DNA of 60,000 nucleotides from Nymphaea colorata (taxonomy: Eukaryota > Streptophyta > Magnoliopsida > Nymphaeales > Nymphaeaceae): NCBI RefSeq assembly GCF_008831285.2, contig NC_045139.1, positions 23,170,412 to 23,230,411 of the forward strand. Reading direction: 5' to 3'. Under the pieces are notes generated by a model. That model had not been told where the DNA came from and did not search any database. It was given only the letters and a program-made list of their open reading frames with translations. Position numbers and translations under genes: made by a program. This document shows, piece by piece, positions 20,380-32,867 of the stretch. Each line of letters opens with the position of its first letter. Positions within the stretch are counted from its first letter, which is position 1.

Positions 20380-20565
20380 GAGAAGTTGATTATTGGGCTG
20401 AAGATGAAAAGATTTGGGATTAAGAGCAAGATGAATGGCTAAGGTGGTGTCATCTTCAACCTGGCGAGCTTCAGTGGTTGGTGGAGCAGTTAGAGGTGAT
20501 TGTGGATGGATAGAATAAGAAAGAAGAAAAAAGGGGACAGCAGCGATCATTCGAGAGGCTTCCAT
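20380..20565 (-). other. Possible first exon of an unknown gene (minus)
   Basis: From an ATG at 20565 the minus strand reads MEASRMIAAVPFFLLSYSIH, then APPTTEARQVEDDTTLAIHL up to the AT repeat. A long (GA)n tract lies upstream of the ATG (20608-20668), which is common in plant 5' UTRs. The hydrophobic start could be a signal peptide. I do not recognise the family, and the frame runs into microsatellite DNA, so it may be a fragment or chance. Confidence 0.25.
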
Positions 20566-20605
20566 TCGAATTCATCGTTCTCTCTTCTATCTTCGATTTA
20601 TGTAA

Positions 20606-20607
<2 letters not shown>

Positions 20608-20668
<61 letters not shown>
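20608..20668. repeat. (CT)n microsatellite
   Basis: About 60 bases of uninterrupted CT, followed by (GT)5. Confidence 0.95.
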
Positions 20669-20677
<9 letters not shown>

Positions 20678-20679
20678 TT

Positions 20680-21995
20680 CTTGATAATGAACTCTGCGTC
20701 TCAGTCAGAACCGTGCTTCCCGATTAGCTGACAATCGTATTGATCTTCCGTAGTGACCCCTAAACAGAATGAAGATTCTATTATTCTCGAAAAGAAAATT
20801 TGCTTGGGTTGCGTTTTTCTCAACTCATTCAGCGTAAGTAGCTCCACAACTAAAGCGCATTGCTTTCCATGATATAACAAGGTACATCTCTCTCACCTTT
20901 GATTTTATGGCCAGGTATATGTGCAATCTTTCAAGGTATTCTGCAGTTTTTCAACTAAATGTTCAAATGTGAAATGCATTTTCTACAATATTTAACCTAC
21001 TGATTGTCAACGGCGGCTATAGTTTGAACTCGCGAATGTGAAGGTTGAACTATATGTCACCTTTTAGGAAATGGTGCATATCTTGTCATTGCATGTTTGT
21101 TCTTTGCTTGGATTTTTTTTTGCTTATGAAAAATCAGCAGGTTTAGTTGCCAGACATGTAACTTTCAGGGTTTCCATTGGGTTTTAGCATGAACCACCAA
21201 ACTTTTTTTCAAGATGTCACGTGCATTGGTTTATAACTTTATATTTAACCTCTTATGTACCTTATATATTTGTTAGCAATGATAGTAAGAGATTTGGATT
21301 AGAAATTCGTATCGAGAATAAAGATATCATATATGAACAAATACAAATGATTGGAAGTTAGTGTGATCCAAAAATCCTGTAACTATCCATCTTGATTTGT
21401 AAGGTTTACAGAACCAAAAGAATCCCAAGGTAGTACCAAACAGCAAATACTATTCTCTCATTTGGTTGAAAAACTGATCAGGGTAAAGGTGCCTAGAGTA
21501 ATCCAGAGCCCTAACCAGAATATGATAACCACATTAATGAGACCTAAAGAAACTTGACTATGGATCCTAGACCTAGACCATACGTGTGTTTGAATTATAA
21601 TTTTGGAGTTGACTATAAGCTTCTTTATTTAGTTTAAGCTATTGATTAGTTAGCATGAAATGAAACGAACAATCCTTAAAACTGATCAAGAATACTCCAA
21701 AAAGCAGATGACGAAGGAAAGAGAGAGAGAGTCCATGAATTCTCCCATCTAACTTTACGAGGTGGTCATTTGTGTGTATGTGTGTGAGTGTGTGTGTGTG
21801 TGTGTGATAAAAAGGGAGTAGGCCAAGGAAAGAATACATAATCGACACGAAACGTTGTTGAATAAATGAGATGAACAATCACCGGCATGATATTTAAAGG
21901 TATGATACAACATACAAAAGGCTGTCATCTAACGTAGTGATTTTTGATATATACGTGGAAGAATTTCTACGAACTCCCCATTTAATTATACAATC
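20680..21995. other. Noncoding DNA, nothing recognised
   Basis: The region is AT-rich with no open frame of note. A (GT)n-like tract lies at 21774-21806 and a short (GA)n at 21719-21731. Confidence 0.5.
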
Positions 21996-22039
21996 ATGAA
22001 AACAATTCACTTGAGCTTCTCAACTCCATTTTATTGGGT

Positions 22040-22373
22040 TCTTCCTCATACTTTCAAGTACCACTTTTTAGGAACGCAGCTAACAAAAGCTTCATTCACC
22101 TGGTTAAGGGGTTGGACTAAAGACCTGGAGATTGAAGAAGGTCAGGAGTTCAATACCGCCATCGAGTTTTTTGCACTATCCCAGCTTTTTCCATCGAAAC
22201 TGTCAAAAGAGAAAAGGAAAACTTTAGCAGGACCCAGGAGGTGGTTTGACGGACATGGCATGTGCCAAATTGTCTTCTCCAAGGGGACACAAGGCCAGGT
22301 GAGAAATAAGATCATCATTGAAAATGGGCAGACATGGATTCCACCATCAGTTCGTGCACTCCTGCTCAAGTAG
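22040..22373 (+). pseudogene. Unidentified exon-like ORF beside U-box copy 2
   Basis: The open frame contains TWLRGWTKDLEIEEGQEFNT, LSQLFPSKLSKEKRKTLAGP and WFDGHGMCQIVF, ending QTWIPPSVRALLLK. Its last 35 codons are duplicated at 11410-11516, where the copy starts abruptly after the GAGCTCGA element. It looks like a real coding remnant (varied composition, conserved between copies), but I cannot name it. It may be part of the U-box gene or of a transposon. Confidence 0.45.
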
Positions 22374-23212
22374 AAGTTGAAAAGGTGGTTGTAAAAAAGA
22401 ACTTTCTCATTATATTACTTTTTCAAAATGCTGTTATGTATTATCGGAACCATGCTTCTGTTTCTCAGAGTAAATCTCAAGATATGACCAAAACAAATTG
22501 AGTGAAGAGAGATAATGCCATAAGATTTGTAATGCTTGCTAGCATCTCTGTTGGTAACTTTTTATCTTCAATTGTTGAAAGTTGTAATGCTTGCTAACAT
22601 TTTTGCTTGTTCACAATAACTTTCTTCCTGTTGCAGGAATTGATTTCTCAAACACATGCAATCCCATTAGCAGCAAGACTCATGTCAAGTCCAGGGGAAC
22701 AACTTGCAGCAGTGTCATTGTTGCTAGAGCTATCAAAAAACTGTTTATCTTTATGTGAGAAAATTGGCTCTAGACCTCCTGCCATTCTACTTTTTATTAC
22801 AATAAAATACTATACTACTGATTCAATGGTAGCTGAAAAAGCAAACATGACCCTAAACAACTTGGTGAAGTGTCCAAAAAATATCAAGATCATGGCAGAA
22901 AATGAACTTTTGGAACCTCTTCTGAGCAACCTCATTGAAGGTATGCACTTTATATCTGCAGACTGCATTGCATTGTAATCACTTGATTGCACCTGCGCTT
23001 TCTGAACTACTCTACTGTGTCATTTGCATATACACACAGGGATATGCAATCGCCAGAAGTGACTGAAACAAGTATGTATGTATAATACACACACATATGT
23101 ATATGTACTATATGTAGGTATGCATGTATCTGTATCATGTATAATGTACTTTTGTGTCTTGTCAGCTGGAAAAAAAGTGTGAAGACCAAAAATTTGCCAC
23201 ATTTTCTGCCCA
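22250..23212 (+). repeat. Segmental duplicate containing U-box/ARM exon, copy 2
   Basis: This stretch parallels 11410-12349 with about one change per ten to twenty bases by eye, and parts of it parallel 33540-34140 on the minus strand. The similarity ends at the word CCACATTTTCT in each, which suggests a common breakpoint. Confidence 0.85.
22637..22940 (+). pseudogene. PUB43/44-type U-box E3 ligase, ARM-repeat exon, copy 2
   Basis: The 304-bp exon is open throughout, with a TTGCAG acceptor and an AAG/GTATGC donor. It reads ELISQTHAIPLAARLMSSPG, SLLLELSKNCLSLCEKIGSR, LNNLVKCPKNIKIMAENELL and EPLLSNLIEG. This is the best preserved of the three copies, but no U-box or further ARM exons were found within several kb, so it is a gene fragment. 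Confidence 0.8.
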
Positions 23213-23420
23213 ATGTGGTATAATATTACATGTATAATATATGTACATTATATGTTGTATCTGTATATTCTATAATATATTATAGTATATATGTTATAGT
23301 ATTATATACATGCAATAACATGTATCATATATATTATACGTTTAACATATAATACATAATATAATATATTGTATATTATACATTTACATTATTGTTCTGT
23401 AATATATCAATAATAGACAT
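23213..23420. repeat. AT-rich palindromic DNA
   Basis: A dense mixture of TATAAT, ATGTATAATAT and ATATGTTATA words, low complexity, following the U-box duplicate. Confidence 0.7.
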
Positions 23421-23774
23421 TACTGTATCTTATTGTTCAACATGTAATTGTGTGCATTTAAGCAAATTCCAAAAGGGATTATCTTTTTTTCTTCGTACTT
23501 GCAAGACTGATTTGTGATATTTTGCATTCTGACCTGAGATCAATCACTTCCTTGTACTATTATGTGTTATTGAAATTTATTTAGTTTCTTAAACTTTCAG
23601 CTTTCAAGCCTCTTAAGTGCTTATATGTCTGTCATTCACTGTTTAGTAAGCAGTAATTCACCGCATGTATTCAATAATGATTATGATGTTAAGAGTGCTT
23701 TGGTTAACTTCTTGCAAGCACAAAGTAATTCATTTTTCTCCTCTGACCATTCTGGTACATTTTTCTGTTAATGT

Positions 23775-24190
23775 CATATCATAATTGGTTAGCAGTTTTA
23801 ATGTTTTTCGTTTGACGTGTTTGTGTCTCCTCCTCATTAGGCAACAGATGTATCATATTTGTTAATAAAATCATTACAGTGAGATTTTTTGCTCACATAC
23901 TGGGAAGACTAATGTGTACTTCTTTTGGGAAGTGAAATTTTTCTTGTTGGTTATAAGTCATGGCTAAATTGGTCTTTTAAATTTCGCTGATAATTTCATA
24001 TCATAATATGATTATGTAGTTTTTATGTTTCTCATTTAATGTGGTTATGTTTCCTTTTCATTAGGCAGGACAATATAAAGTGTATAGTATTTGTTAATAG
24101 AATCATTACAGCATGATTGTTGGCTCAAATATTTGGAAGACTGGAGTGTACTTCCTTTTGGAAGTGTGATTTTCTTGTGGTTTATCACTC
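23775..24190. repeat. Diverged direct tandem duplication, unit about 224 bp
   Basis: The word order CATTAGGCA, GTTAATA-AATCATTACAG, CTCA-ATA-T-GGAAGACT, TGTACTTC-TTTGG-AAGTG occurs from about 23835 and again from about 24059. The two copies are clearly related but diverged. There is no coding potential. Confidence 0.7.
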
Positions 24191-24199
24191 AGGCTTAAA

Positions 24200-25160
24200 G
24201 TCAATGTCATCGAAAAAGATGCATGGTATTGTTGATAATTTTCGTTCCAGAAAGGTATTTCACGATTTAGTCTAATTTCAATTATTGTTTGCCTTTATTC
24301 TGTTTATCATTTTTGTAGGAGGGAGGTAGTTACACTAATACTAGAATGTTCAATGTAATTGCCATTGTGGTGAAGTTTTTACTGTTTTTCCTAGACACTG
24401 TTTATTCTGAACCATTACCACCATATAAACCAGTCATTCCACTAATAAGCTAATTATGTATAAAGCTTTACATAAACTTAGGCACAACCTCTGCAAGTAC
24501 AACAACTAGATTTGTTCATGAACAAGTGGAGTTTATTTATTTTTGGTCATGAATGTAAAATTAAGCAAGGTTCACAAGGGTCATCTCAGGCTGCTCAAAA
24601 TCAAGGAACCCAGGTGATGTCTATTCTTTGGCACAATAACTACTTTTTTTATAATAGCTTAAAACATTCTACATAAATCCATTTGATCCATATGGACAGT
24701 AGTTTCCAATTTTGCAAATAACAATTACAAATTTCATAAAATGGTGTTAAAGACTTTTGTCAAACCATCAAACTTCAGAACTGAACCAATTTTTTCCATA
24801 ATTAATTGCCAAGGGACCTTTTCACCCATGAATTTCAACAACTGTCAACGCAATCTGCAAAACAAGGAAAAAGAATCAATCTCAAGGAAACATAGAATGA
24901 CAAAGCCAAGTTGAAATACAAAACCAAATTGTATTGCAGTAGAAGAAAACTTCCTTCAAGTAGTTATTGCAACTTTTTTTGTGGAAGACATTGAAAGGAA
25001 CAACTTTCTTGTCACCACCTTTCAAAAATTAAAAGGACTCCAAGTTGCATAATATATGTTCTGGATCCCCAATTACAAACCAAGAAGTCCAAGCCATTAA
25101 ACTTATATTGATCATGAGATGAGTGTTTAAACTTTAAAAATTAAAGAATTTTGTGTTTTT
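24200..25160. other. Noncoding DNA, nothing recognised
   Basis: AT-rich with scattered stops in all frames. No motif could be assigned. Confidence 0.5.
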
Positions 25161-25162
25161 CC

Positions 25163-25345
25163 CCGTATCGTACGATACAAGGGTGTATCATCCATTTCGT
25201 ACGATACGGCACCCGTATCGTATGATACGGACAATACGCTTACGATACACGAGCGTATCGTGCACTGTAAGTGTACTATATATGTTTTCCTAACCTATAT
25301 GATATGTATCGTATGATACACATGCATACCGTACGATACGGATAA
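25163..25345. repeat. Palindromic GTATCGTACGATAC-rich repeat, copy 1
   Basis: Variants of the self-complementary word CGTATCGTACGATACG recur at least eight times within 180 bp, in alternating forms (CGTATCGTATGATACGG, GCTTACGATACACGAGCG). The family recurs at 48375-48540. It could fold into many small hairpins. The origin is unknown. Confidence 0.75.
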
Positions 25346-27830
25346 CATTGCCATCAACAATTATGAAGACAGGTAGAGTGTCCCCAACAAAAAAGCATAT
25401 TCAAGTTTTCTAGGCACTCAAGAGAGAAAGGGGCTAGCCTTTTCAATAAAGAAGAGGCTTGAAGTGAGAAACAAAACAAAGTGAAGATACCGATGTAGAA
25501 GAAGTAGCAGCAAGTTGGTATAGTGAGTACTAATGGCATTTGTTTGTACAGTGAGTAAATATAGATAACTATACAATTCCAATATTCACATGCATCCTTA
25601 TATACCTGCGTATAGCCATGACATGTGCAACTAGCATACATGCATTTAAATAGAATCACAAGATCAATGAAGAGAACACGACAATTAGCAATGAGACTGC
25701 AACTACTTTAACTAAGACTCAAACCAAGCATGGCATTCTGAACCACGAGCACTACTCTGAACCACGTCCCCACTCTACTAAACTATAGATAAGAAGGCAA
25801 TAAGAAGAAAATTCAATTTAAAACAAAACTTTCACGCATCTCAAACTAAATCAAAACATCAAGAAAATTAAATTTAAAATGTGCTCTTCACAAGAAAAAA
25901 CAGAAATTTCATAAGGACAACCAAATGGATCCATGTTGGACTTAGAGAAACTCGATTGGTTGTATGGAAAATGACTATGGACATGCACAAGGGAGATTCA
26001 AGCTCCCTCTCTTTCCCTCTCTCTCTTTCTCTCTCTCTCACACACACACACACAAGTATAACCCCCGACTTCAATCACTCCCATACCCTCCACACCCTTT
26101 TCCCTTAGCGCCCACCTAGCCAAGCTGAATCCCTCCCAAGTCCCTAAGCACCTATGCATGTTCTGCCTTCCTCCTTATCCTCATCCTAAAGGTCATGCCA
26201 TATCCTTGTCCTCGGTCTCACCAAGGACTCCAAGGAAGAGTGACGCATTGAGATCCTAAAGCAAGGACCTTGTGGCTCGGCAGCCCACTCCTTCTCGTAG
26301 ACATGAACAAGTTTGAGCTCCAACAGCTCCAACTCTAGAGGAGACCCAAGAGAGGAAGGGCTCGAACAAAAGTAAGGCAATCAAAAACCTTACTAGATAA
26401 TTTTCCTAGGAATAACAAACAAATATGTGCAAAATCACAAGTCAAGTCCTAAATAGCCCCCTTCTCCCCAATAAAAAAAAAAGTCTAAAACTGTGTAGGT
26501 TGGAGTATTTGCTTTGATAGGGATATAGAGCCCTAAATAAATAATAGTAATAACTAGAAAATTTCACTAACAAATTCAAAAAATAGTAAAATTGAAAAAT
26601 CAAAAAACGAGAATTGAGCACAGTTTTCAAAATTTTGGTTTGTGATAAATAGAAACAGGCAAAGCTTAACAATAATCCATAAAAAATACTCAAAGTTGAA
26701 AAAAAAAATGAAACTTTGTCGCCTCATTTTCACACAAGAAACTTCAAACCAAGAATCAAACCCAAACTCAATTTTATCCCAGATCCAAAGTCAGAAGTCT
26801 TTAGACTCTAAAACAGAGAATGACTTTTGCAGTTTTTACAGGTTTGTCAATCATGGCTAAAAGGACCTGTCTCTGTAAAGAGTTGATACCAAAACTAAAT
26901 GTTGTTTGACTCAATGGAAATAGAGGACCTTCAAAAATACTGAATGCTTATGACGTAGGGAATGTCAACTACCAAAGACAAATAATGAATAAACAAATCA
27001 ATGACAATATATGTTAGCAAAAAAAAAAACAACTAACTAACTAGGTTCGACCCTTTCAGAAATGCTTGACTATCTCTAAAACCTATAGTCAATAAGCATA
27101 TGCAATATCTTCAAACAATTCTAATGAAGACCAATAAACACAAAAAATAAATACCAAGGCATAACAGCTACAACGTTCATATGCATTCTAAAATAAAAAT
27201 CGGTGTAACCATGCCATGCCAATCTAACATACATGTTCAAAATCGCAAGCTCAATGAAGAAAACATAACAGCTACAATATTCTTATACATTCTAAACTAT
27301 AAATCGGTGTAACCATGCCATGGGCAACTAACCTTTGATTTTTTCAGGCTGACCTTCACATTTAATGGAATACTTTCGTCACCCCAAAGGCTACTATGAA
27401 GTTCCACCGCTTTGGTGGTTATGTGTAGCTTTGTCACATCTCCAACCCACTTTACCTTACGTACCAAAGATTCATAAGTCATCATCTTCGCAAAAAGACA
27501 TAAATCACCTATATGTCTACCCAGAACTCTTGATTACTGACTCAAAGAAACAACTACACAAGCCCCGATCCTCATAAGATTTTTCCTTACTACTCATATC
27601 CAAGATTTTTTTTAGTTTTCCTCTTCTATTGATTGGCAACAGAAACTTGAAACTATCCTTCTAATCGGGAAGATACTAAGAATAAAGCGAAGGCATATCG
27701 TTGTGTGAGAAAACACTTTTAAAATGATTTTAAACAGAATTGATGATTTTCTCCTTTATCAGAGTTCTTGACATCAAATGGTATATCACCAGGAGGAAGG
27801 AACTTTACTCCTTAACTAAGTCACCTGGAT
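25346..27830. other. Noncoding DNA, nothing recognised
   Basis: No supported gene. A compound (CT)n(CA)n tract lies at 26003-26053. The imperfectly repeated phrase AAATCGGTGTAACCATGCCATG occurs at about 27199 and 27301 with surrounding similarity, suggesting a diverged 100-bp duplication. Confidence 0.45.
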
Positions 27831-27839
27831 GCTGCAATT

Positions 27840-28000
27840 TGACTGTCGCACCTGTGTCGACACAACTCGGGTGCGGGTGCAGCTCGGATTCGCACCTGAC
27901 TCAAGTCAACAACAGCCGAGTGCGGCTGACTGCACCCGATCATTTCTGTCCATTTTGGACACACACCCGACTTGCGTTTGACTCGAGTCAGGAGCAGTCA
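27840..28000. repeat. GC-rich island with short inverted CACCCGA/TCGGGTG words
   Basis: A GC-rich patch (GTCGACACAACTCGGGTGCG, GACTGCACCCGA, ACACACCCGACTTGCG) stands out from AT-rich surroundings. It resembles miniature transposon sequence, but no terminal repeat pair was defined. Confidence 0.35.
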
Positions 28001-28304
28001 AACCTCGTCAAGCCTATTTTTTTCCTTTTTCGATATTTTTTGTTTAAAAAATTTTTAACAATAAAAGGAGGGTTTAACATGTTTTTTCTGTGTTCTATCG
28101 TGGTTTTGTTGTTTTTTGTTTACTTGTTTAATGTTTGTACTTTGTAAGCATGTCAATGCTTAATATGTTACATTCATATACACAATACAATATAACCTAT
28201 AAGTATGTAATATATAATATTTGTATATAATTTATCCATAAACTGTGTAGTGTAGAGTGTATAGACTATAGTGTATACTCTAAATTTCTTAATTCTTATA
28301 TGTG

Positions 28305-28334
28305 TGTGTGTGTGTGTATAATTGTTTGTGACTA

Positions 28335-28426
<92 letters not shown>
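28305..28426. repeat. (GT)n and long (AT)n microsatellite
   Basis: (TG)8 at about 28301-28317, then about 85 bases of nearly pure (AT)n at 28338-28424. Confidence 0.95.
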
Positions 28427-28430
<4 letters not shown>

Positions 28431-28514
28431 AAATTAACAATAACAAATAAATATTCTCAACGCATTGCCACACCTAAATCTTTGGGGATGTGCCGCACCG
28501 GCACCATATGTTAT

Positions 28515-28868
28515 AGATGTGTGTTTGTGTGTGTATGTGTGTGTGTGTGTGTGTGTGTTAAACGTGTGTTTGTGTGTGCATGTGTATACAATATGTATAT
28601 ATGTACAAATACATATATGTTACATATATTTTATACATATATATGTTATTAATGTTACATGTAAATATTGTAATATGTTATTTATGTCCATATGTATATA
28701 AAAAATAGTTGTTCATACAAATATCATTTACGACAATATATATTATATCGTATACATATATATTATAATGTAACAACATATATAATACCTATATTATGTA
28801 TACATGTATACGTATATAACGTATATATGTGCATATATACAGATCTATATACTGTATGTACGCATACA

Positions 28869-28899
<31 letters not shown>

Positions 28900-29145
28900 T
28901 TGTGAGTGTATATATATGTGTGTGTGTGTGTGTATATGGTACAGATGTACCATATATGTATGCACATATATACATATATATAATATATCATATATGTATA
29001 TTACATAAATATGTACGTATAAATATACATATGCATGTTATGCATACAACATTATATTATTGTATATGTCATATATGTATATATTGTACATACATGTAAT
29101 GTATATGTACATATATGTATACATATATATATATACACACACACA
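28515..29145. repeat. (GT)n tract followed by AT-rich palindromic DNA
   Basis: (GT)n at about 28517-28559, then 550 bases of TATACATATATGTTATAT-like words with embedded (TA)n at 28869-28891 and (TG)n at 28917-28933. Confidence 0.85.
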
Positions 29146-29149
29146 CAAG

Positions 29150-30660
29150 AGGTGAAGAGCATTCAACCATGAAAGGGTTTCCTTGTTGAAACCTACCAAA
29201 ACTTATAATGAGTAAGACTCGAACCATTTTGCCATACCTGTTGTCCCACAAACAATTCTCATTGGTCAAAGATTGACCAAAAAGCTCTTCTGCTTATACA
29301 TATGGGATGAAAGCTTGCACACTATACACCTGAACTGAACCATCTTTAAATTCTAGCCGTACGCCTGCATCATTTTGAGGGAACAAAACTAAGTGACCAC
29401 CTAAAATTCACCAATTCCACAAAAATATATACACGAAGAACAACACATGGACACTTATTTGTGAACGTTGATCATGTTCGGCAAAAGCTAGCCTACCGTA
29501 CAATGAAACTGTTGTTGGGAACTTCCTTTATTCAAAAGAAAGCCAGAAACAAGTATACGGAAACCCCTTTGGGTTATACACAATGTGACATTAACTATCT
29601 ATTCACTGATGAGTCTCACGTCTCTCACTCCTCCAACAAGGGACCGTATTCCCTGCATCTATCCCATTGCTAATTCAACAAGAAAAAGAGTGCATGCTTC
29701 CTGCCATGGAACCAACTTAGCCATTATTAATTCCCTGTTTACCGCTTAACCACTATCAATTTCCTTAGTATTTTGTTTCATGTAGTTCCGCATACCTGTC
29801 TCCTACCTTCTACAACATCCCATTTACATTTTTTCATCAAACACCATTGGCTGATCACCAAAATGAAATTGCAGCCATCGAAGATAATATTAAGGCTTGA
29901 GTCCAAATGCGATTTTTTAAAAGAGGCCCCAATGTTATAGTGCTCCAAGATAAGGATAGCGACATTGTGCCAATTATCTAATTTATTTGCCCTCCCCTTT
30001 TGGTCTTTGAGAAGGATCTTCTCAAGAGATGAAAGAATGTTATATGCATAGCCTTAGGTTTGTGCACATTAAGATATTATATATTGGTCACCTATAAACC
30101 CCCAGGGCCTAGGCAATCAGGTGCACATGGTGTGCCTAGGTCGTCTTGGCAACTATATAATTAAGCAAAAAAAAGAAGAGAAAGGGTGCTGCAGAGATGC
30201 AAAATTGACCCTATGCTAGTGGAAAAGTGAACCTATATACTGGAAACTTCTTAAAAGTTAAAACAGAGTCTCTTCATACAGTAGAACATCAATATAAGAT
30301 GGTAACTCATTCCACATTTACTTGGAATATAAGGTAATTTATACACCAGCCAAACTTACCAGAGTTTATTTTTCTGAGAAAGTATCACAGAATAGCTTTG
30401 TGGTATGTTCTTCAACCACCAAAAAAGTGCGTATGTAACTTCCAGCTTACCACCACGAAGCTCAACAAACTCCTTAAGCACTCTATTATATAAGGATAAG
30501 ATTGTGCTTCAGACTGCAAGAAAAGCAAACAAATTATACATTCAACTAACTAAATAGAGAAGCAGAACATGGTCTACCTCTTGGCTTCATTGGATGATAA
30601 AGAGAAATAGTGAGTATGACACCTGATAAAGATTTCATATCATATCACAATATCCTTTAG
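29150..30660. other. Noncoding DNA, nothing recognised
   Basis: No gene or transposon motif was recognised on either strand. Confidence 0.45.
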
Positions 30661-30759
30661 CAGAAATATATATATGTACATATACATGCATATGTACACT
30701 GTATGTCTTATAATATATTATATACTAGAACACATATATATAACAAATAATGTATATAT

Positions 30760-30880
<121 letters not shown>

Positions 30881-30984
30881 TACGACATATGTAACATGGC
30901 ATATAGATGTTACAAATACAAATAGTATATATATGTTATATATGTACATATGTACATATGTGTATGCATACATATATGCATTGT

Positions 30985-31596
30985 TTACCATATTGTCATC
31001 TTTAACGTCATCTGAGAAAGCCTCAGGATACCAGAAGTTTTTAAATCTTGGATGATATTTTTGTACAGGTCCTAACATGTTCAAACTTCTTCTTGCAGTC
31101 CGGGGTCTGGCAATGTCATTAGATGCAGAAGAAGTGCTTGGAGAGAGTGACAACCTATCAGATTCTGGGATGTTTTGTTTTTGCACTACGCTCTCATTCA
31201 CCAGCACCTCCATGAAGGCTAGCTTGCCCAGAGCTGCCGAAACTCTTGCTTCAGATATATGAACCTGTTTGGGTTGAAGCTCAATAAATTTGAAGACAGA
31301 TAAAAGCAAAAAACTAAAACTTGGATATAAAGTATACTGAACCTGCTTATGGGCTTCTGCAAGATCTTCCTGCAGCTCTGCAACCTCTTTCTTCACTGTG
31401 CCAATTGACTTGTATTCATGTGCCAAAGGATTGAGAACATCCACTACCTTCAATTTAGAAACTACGTGAACCTGCTTATGGGCTTCTGCAAGATCTTCCT
31501 GCAGCTCTGCAACCTCTTTCTTCACTGTGCCAATTGACTTGTACTCATGTGCCAAAGGATTGAGAACATCCACTACCTTCAATTTAGAAACTACGA
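30985..31596 (-). pseudogene. Chlorophyllide a oxygenase (CAO) N-terminal domain fragment with tandem exon duplication
   Basis: The minus strand carries two exons. Exon 1 (31596-31343) encodes VDVLNPLAHEYKSIGTVKKE and AELQEDLAEAHKQV; exon 2 (31264 to about 30985) encodes VHISEARVSAALGKLAFMEV, then RRSLNMLGPVQKYHPRFKNF and WYPEAFSDDVKDD. This is the regulatory A domain, the linker and the start of the Rieske domain of plastid CAO, which converts chlorophyllide a to b. The intron (31342-31265) is 78 bp with GT...AG. Exon 1 contains a perfect-length 129-bp in-frame tandem duplication (31339-31467 and 31468-31596, about one base difference), so 43 residues are repeated. The reading is lost into AT repeats before the Rieske cysteines. 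The last CAO exon appears 14 kb away on the other strand. Confidence 0.85.
31339..31596. repeat. 129-bp direct tandem duplication inside the CAO exon
   Basis: The two units (31339-31467, 31468-31596) are almost identical; the only difference noticed is TATTCATG against TACTCATG. The length is a multiple of three. The near identity shows a recent event compared with the decay of other fragments. Confidence 0.92.
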
Positions 31597-31599
31597 TCA

Positions 31600-32430
31600 G
31601 ATGCTTCAATTAGATGATAAGCTTATTTAGAAGCATCTATGCTCATGATCTTTAAAAGAAAGCACGCAATTTTTCATTTCATAAAAATCATGTATCCAAG
31701 TTGTTATCTTTCCATCTTTAACCATTAGCCACATGTGTTGTTTGAATTAGAACCACCAAAAAAGAAAAAAAACTGCTAGAAAATGCTCCCTGCATTTACA
31801 GTTGACAACAATGTATGGATCATCCAGATCTATAGTTTAGGCAAATTATTCAGGATAAGTGATTTACTGGACAGCAGGACTGAAATGGCATAGAATCCCA
31901 TAAAAGAGGTGATGAACAAAGAGAAAATCCACGGCGAGTGTCTGAAGCCTAGATCTTCAGATGCAAGAAGATATTTCACTTCTCATTTAATGAAACACAG
32001 TAACAGTCATTAAAAAAGTACTTTTTTTAATGCCATGGGTTACAAACTGAATTTGAAAGCCAAAACATTTGGTATCATGGCATTAGGTTTCAGCCATAGT
32101 GTCGGTGCGGGAAGCACCGCTTTCCCATGCACTGTCAGTAAGGGCATATTTATTTCACACATTATTGTCAAACAGGCCAGCAAAATGTGTCAGAGGCAAC
32201 ACTAATTGCCCCAGCCATCCCCATGAACATACATGCATTTGTATGCATGTATATTGTGTGTGTGAAGAATAAGTTCAACATACGGCGTGTGTGTGTATGA
32301 AGAATAAGTTCAACCTGTCCTGGCTTTTCAGTCCTTCTTTTCTCTCTCGCTTAATTTTTCTATCCCCTTTTTTCCGGTCTACACAACGATACTCCCCACC
32401 CTAGGGTTGGTAGATCCTAATGAATGGAGA
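31600..32430. other. Noncoding DNA, nothing recognised
   Basis: No gene was recognised. The phrase GAAGAATAAGTTCAAC occurs twice (about 32265 and 32299) in a small direct duplication with (GT)n. Confidence 0.45.
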
Positions 32431-32435
32431 CCTCA

Positions 32436-32436
<1 letters not shown>

Positions 32437-32514
<78 letters not shown>

Positions 32515-32516
32515 AG
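32437..32516. repeat. (AT)n(GT)n microsatellite
   Basis: About 65 bases of (TA)n followed by (TG)6. Confidence 0.95.
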
Positions 32517-32867
32517 CATGTGTGTGAAATGTGTCTGCACGCGTCTCAAGCCGTTCCAAGGTTTTCCCAAGGAAAAGCAGCTTCTTCAATGTCCACAAGA
32601 TTTTACCTTGCAAGAGATTCCCAACAATGGCAAGTTTATTCCATTTGATTGATTTCACTAACAAGCTGCTATATCCCACCTGTATGCTTCTAGGCCTTCT
32701 AAAGGGTGATCCAAAAGCAAAGATTAGTTCATAGATGTCAAAGTCACGTAATCGTGCGAAACTTGAAAATACTAAAATATACGAAGTGGTTACGATGGAA
32801 GTAGGGCAAAAGTGCATGCTTGGTATTCCTTCCAGAAATTTCCCTATAAAAACACACCTTGCAGGTT

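Noticed and set aside
25163-25345. CRISPR-like array of short repeats
   Set aside because: Words overlap irregularly with no spacers of constant length, and the DNA is plant nuclear.
28174-28473. ORFs of repeated Ile-Tyr or Thr-His across AT/GT arrays (also 20201-20389, 30674-30925, 32407-32652, 41928-42386)
   Set aside because: These are translations of microsatellites, not genes.
32531-32734. Plus-strand ORF resembling a transit peptide
   Set aside because: Ser/Lys-rich text after a microsatellite with no downstream domain; not supported.
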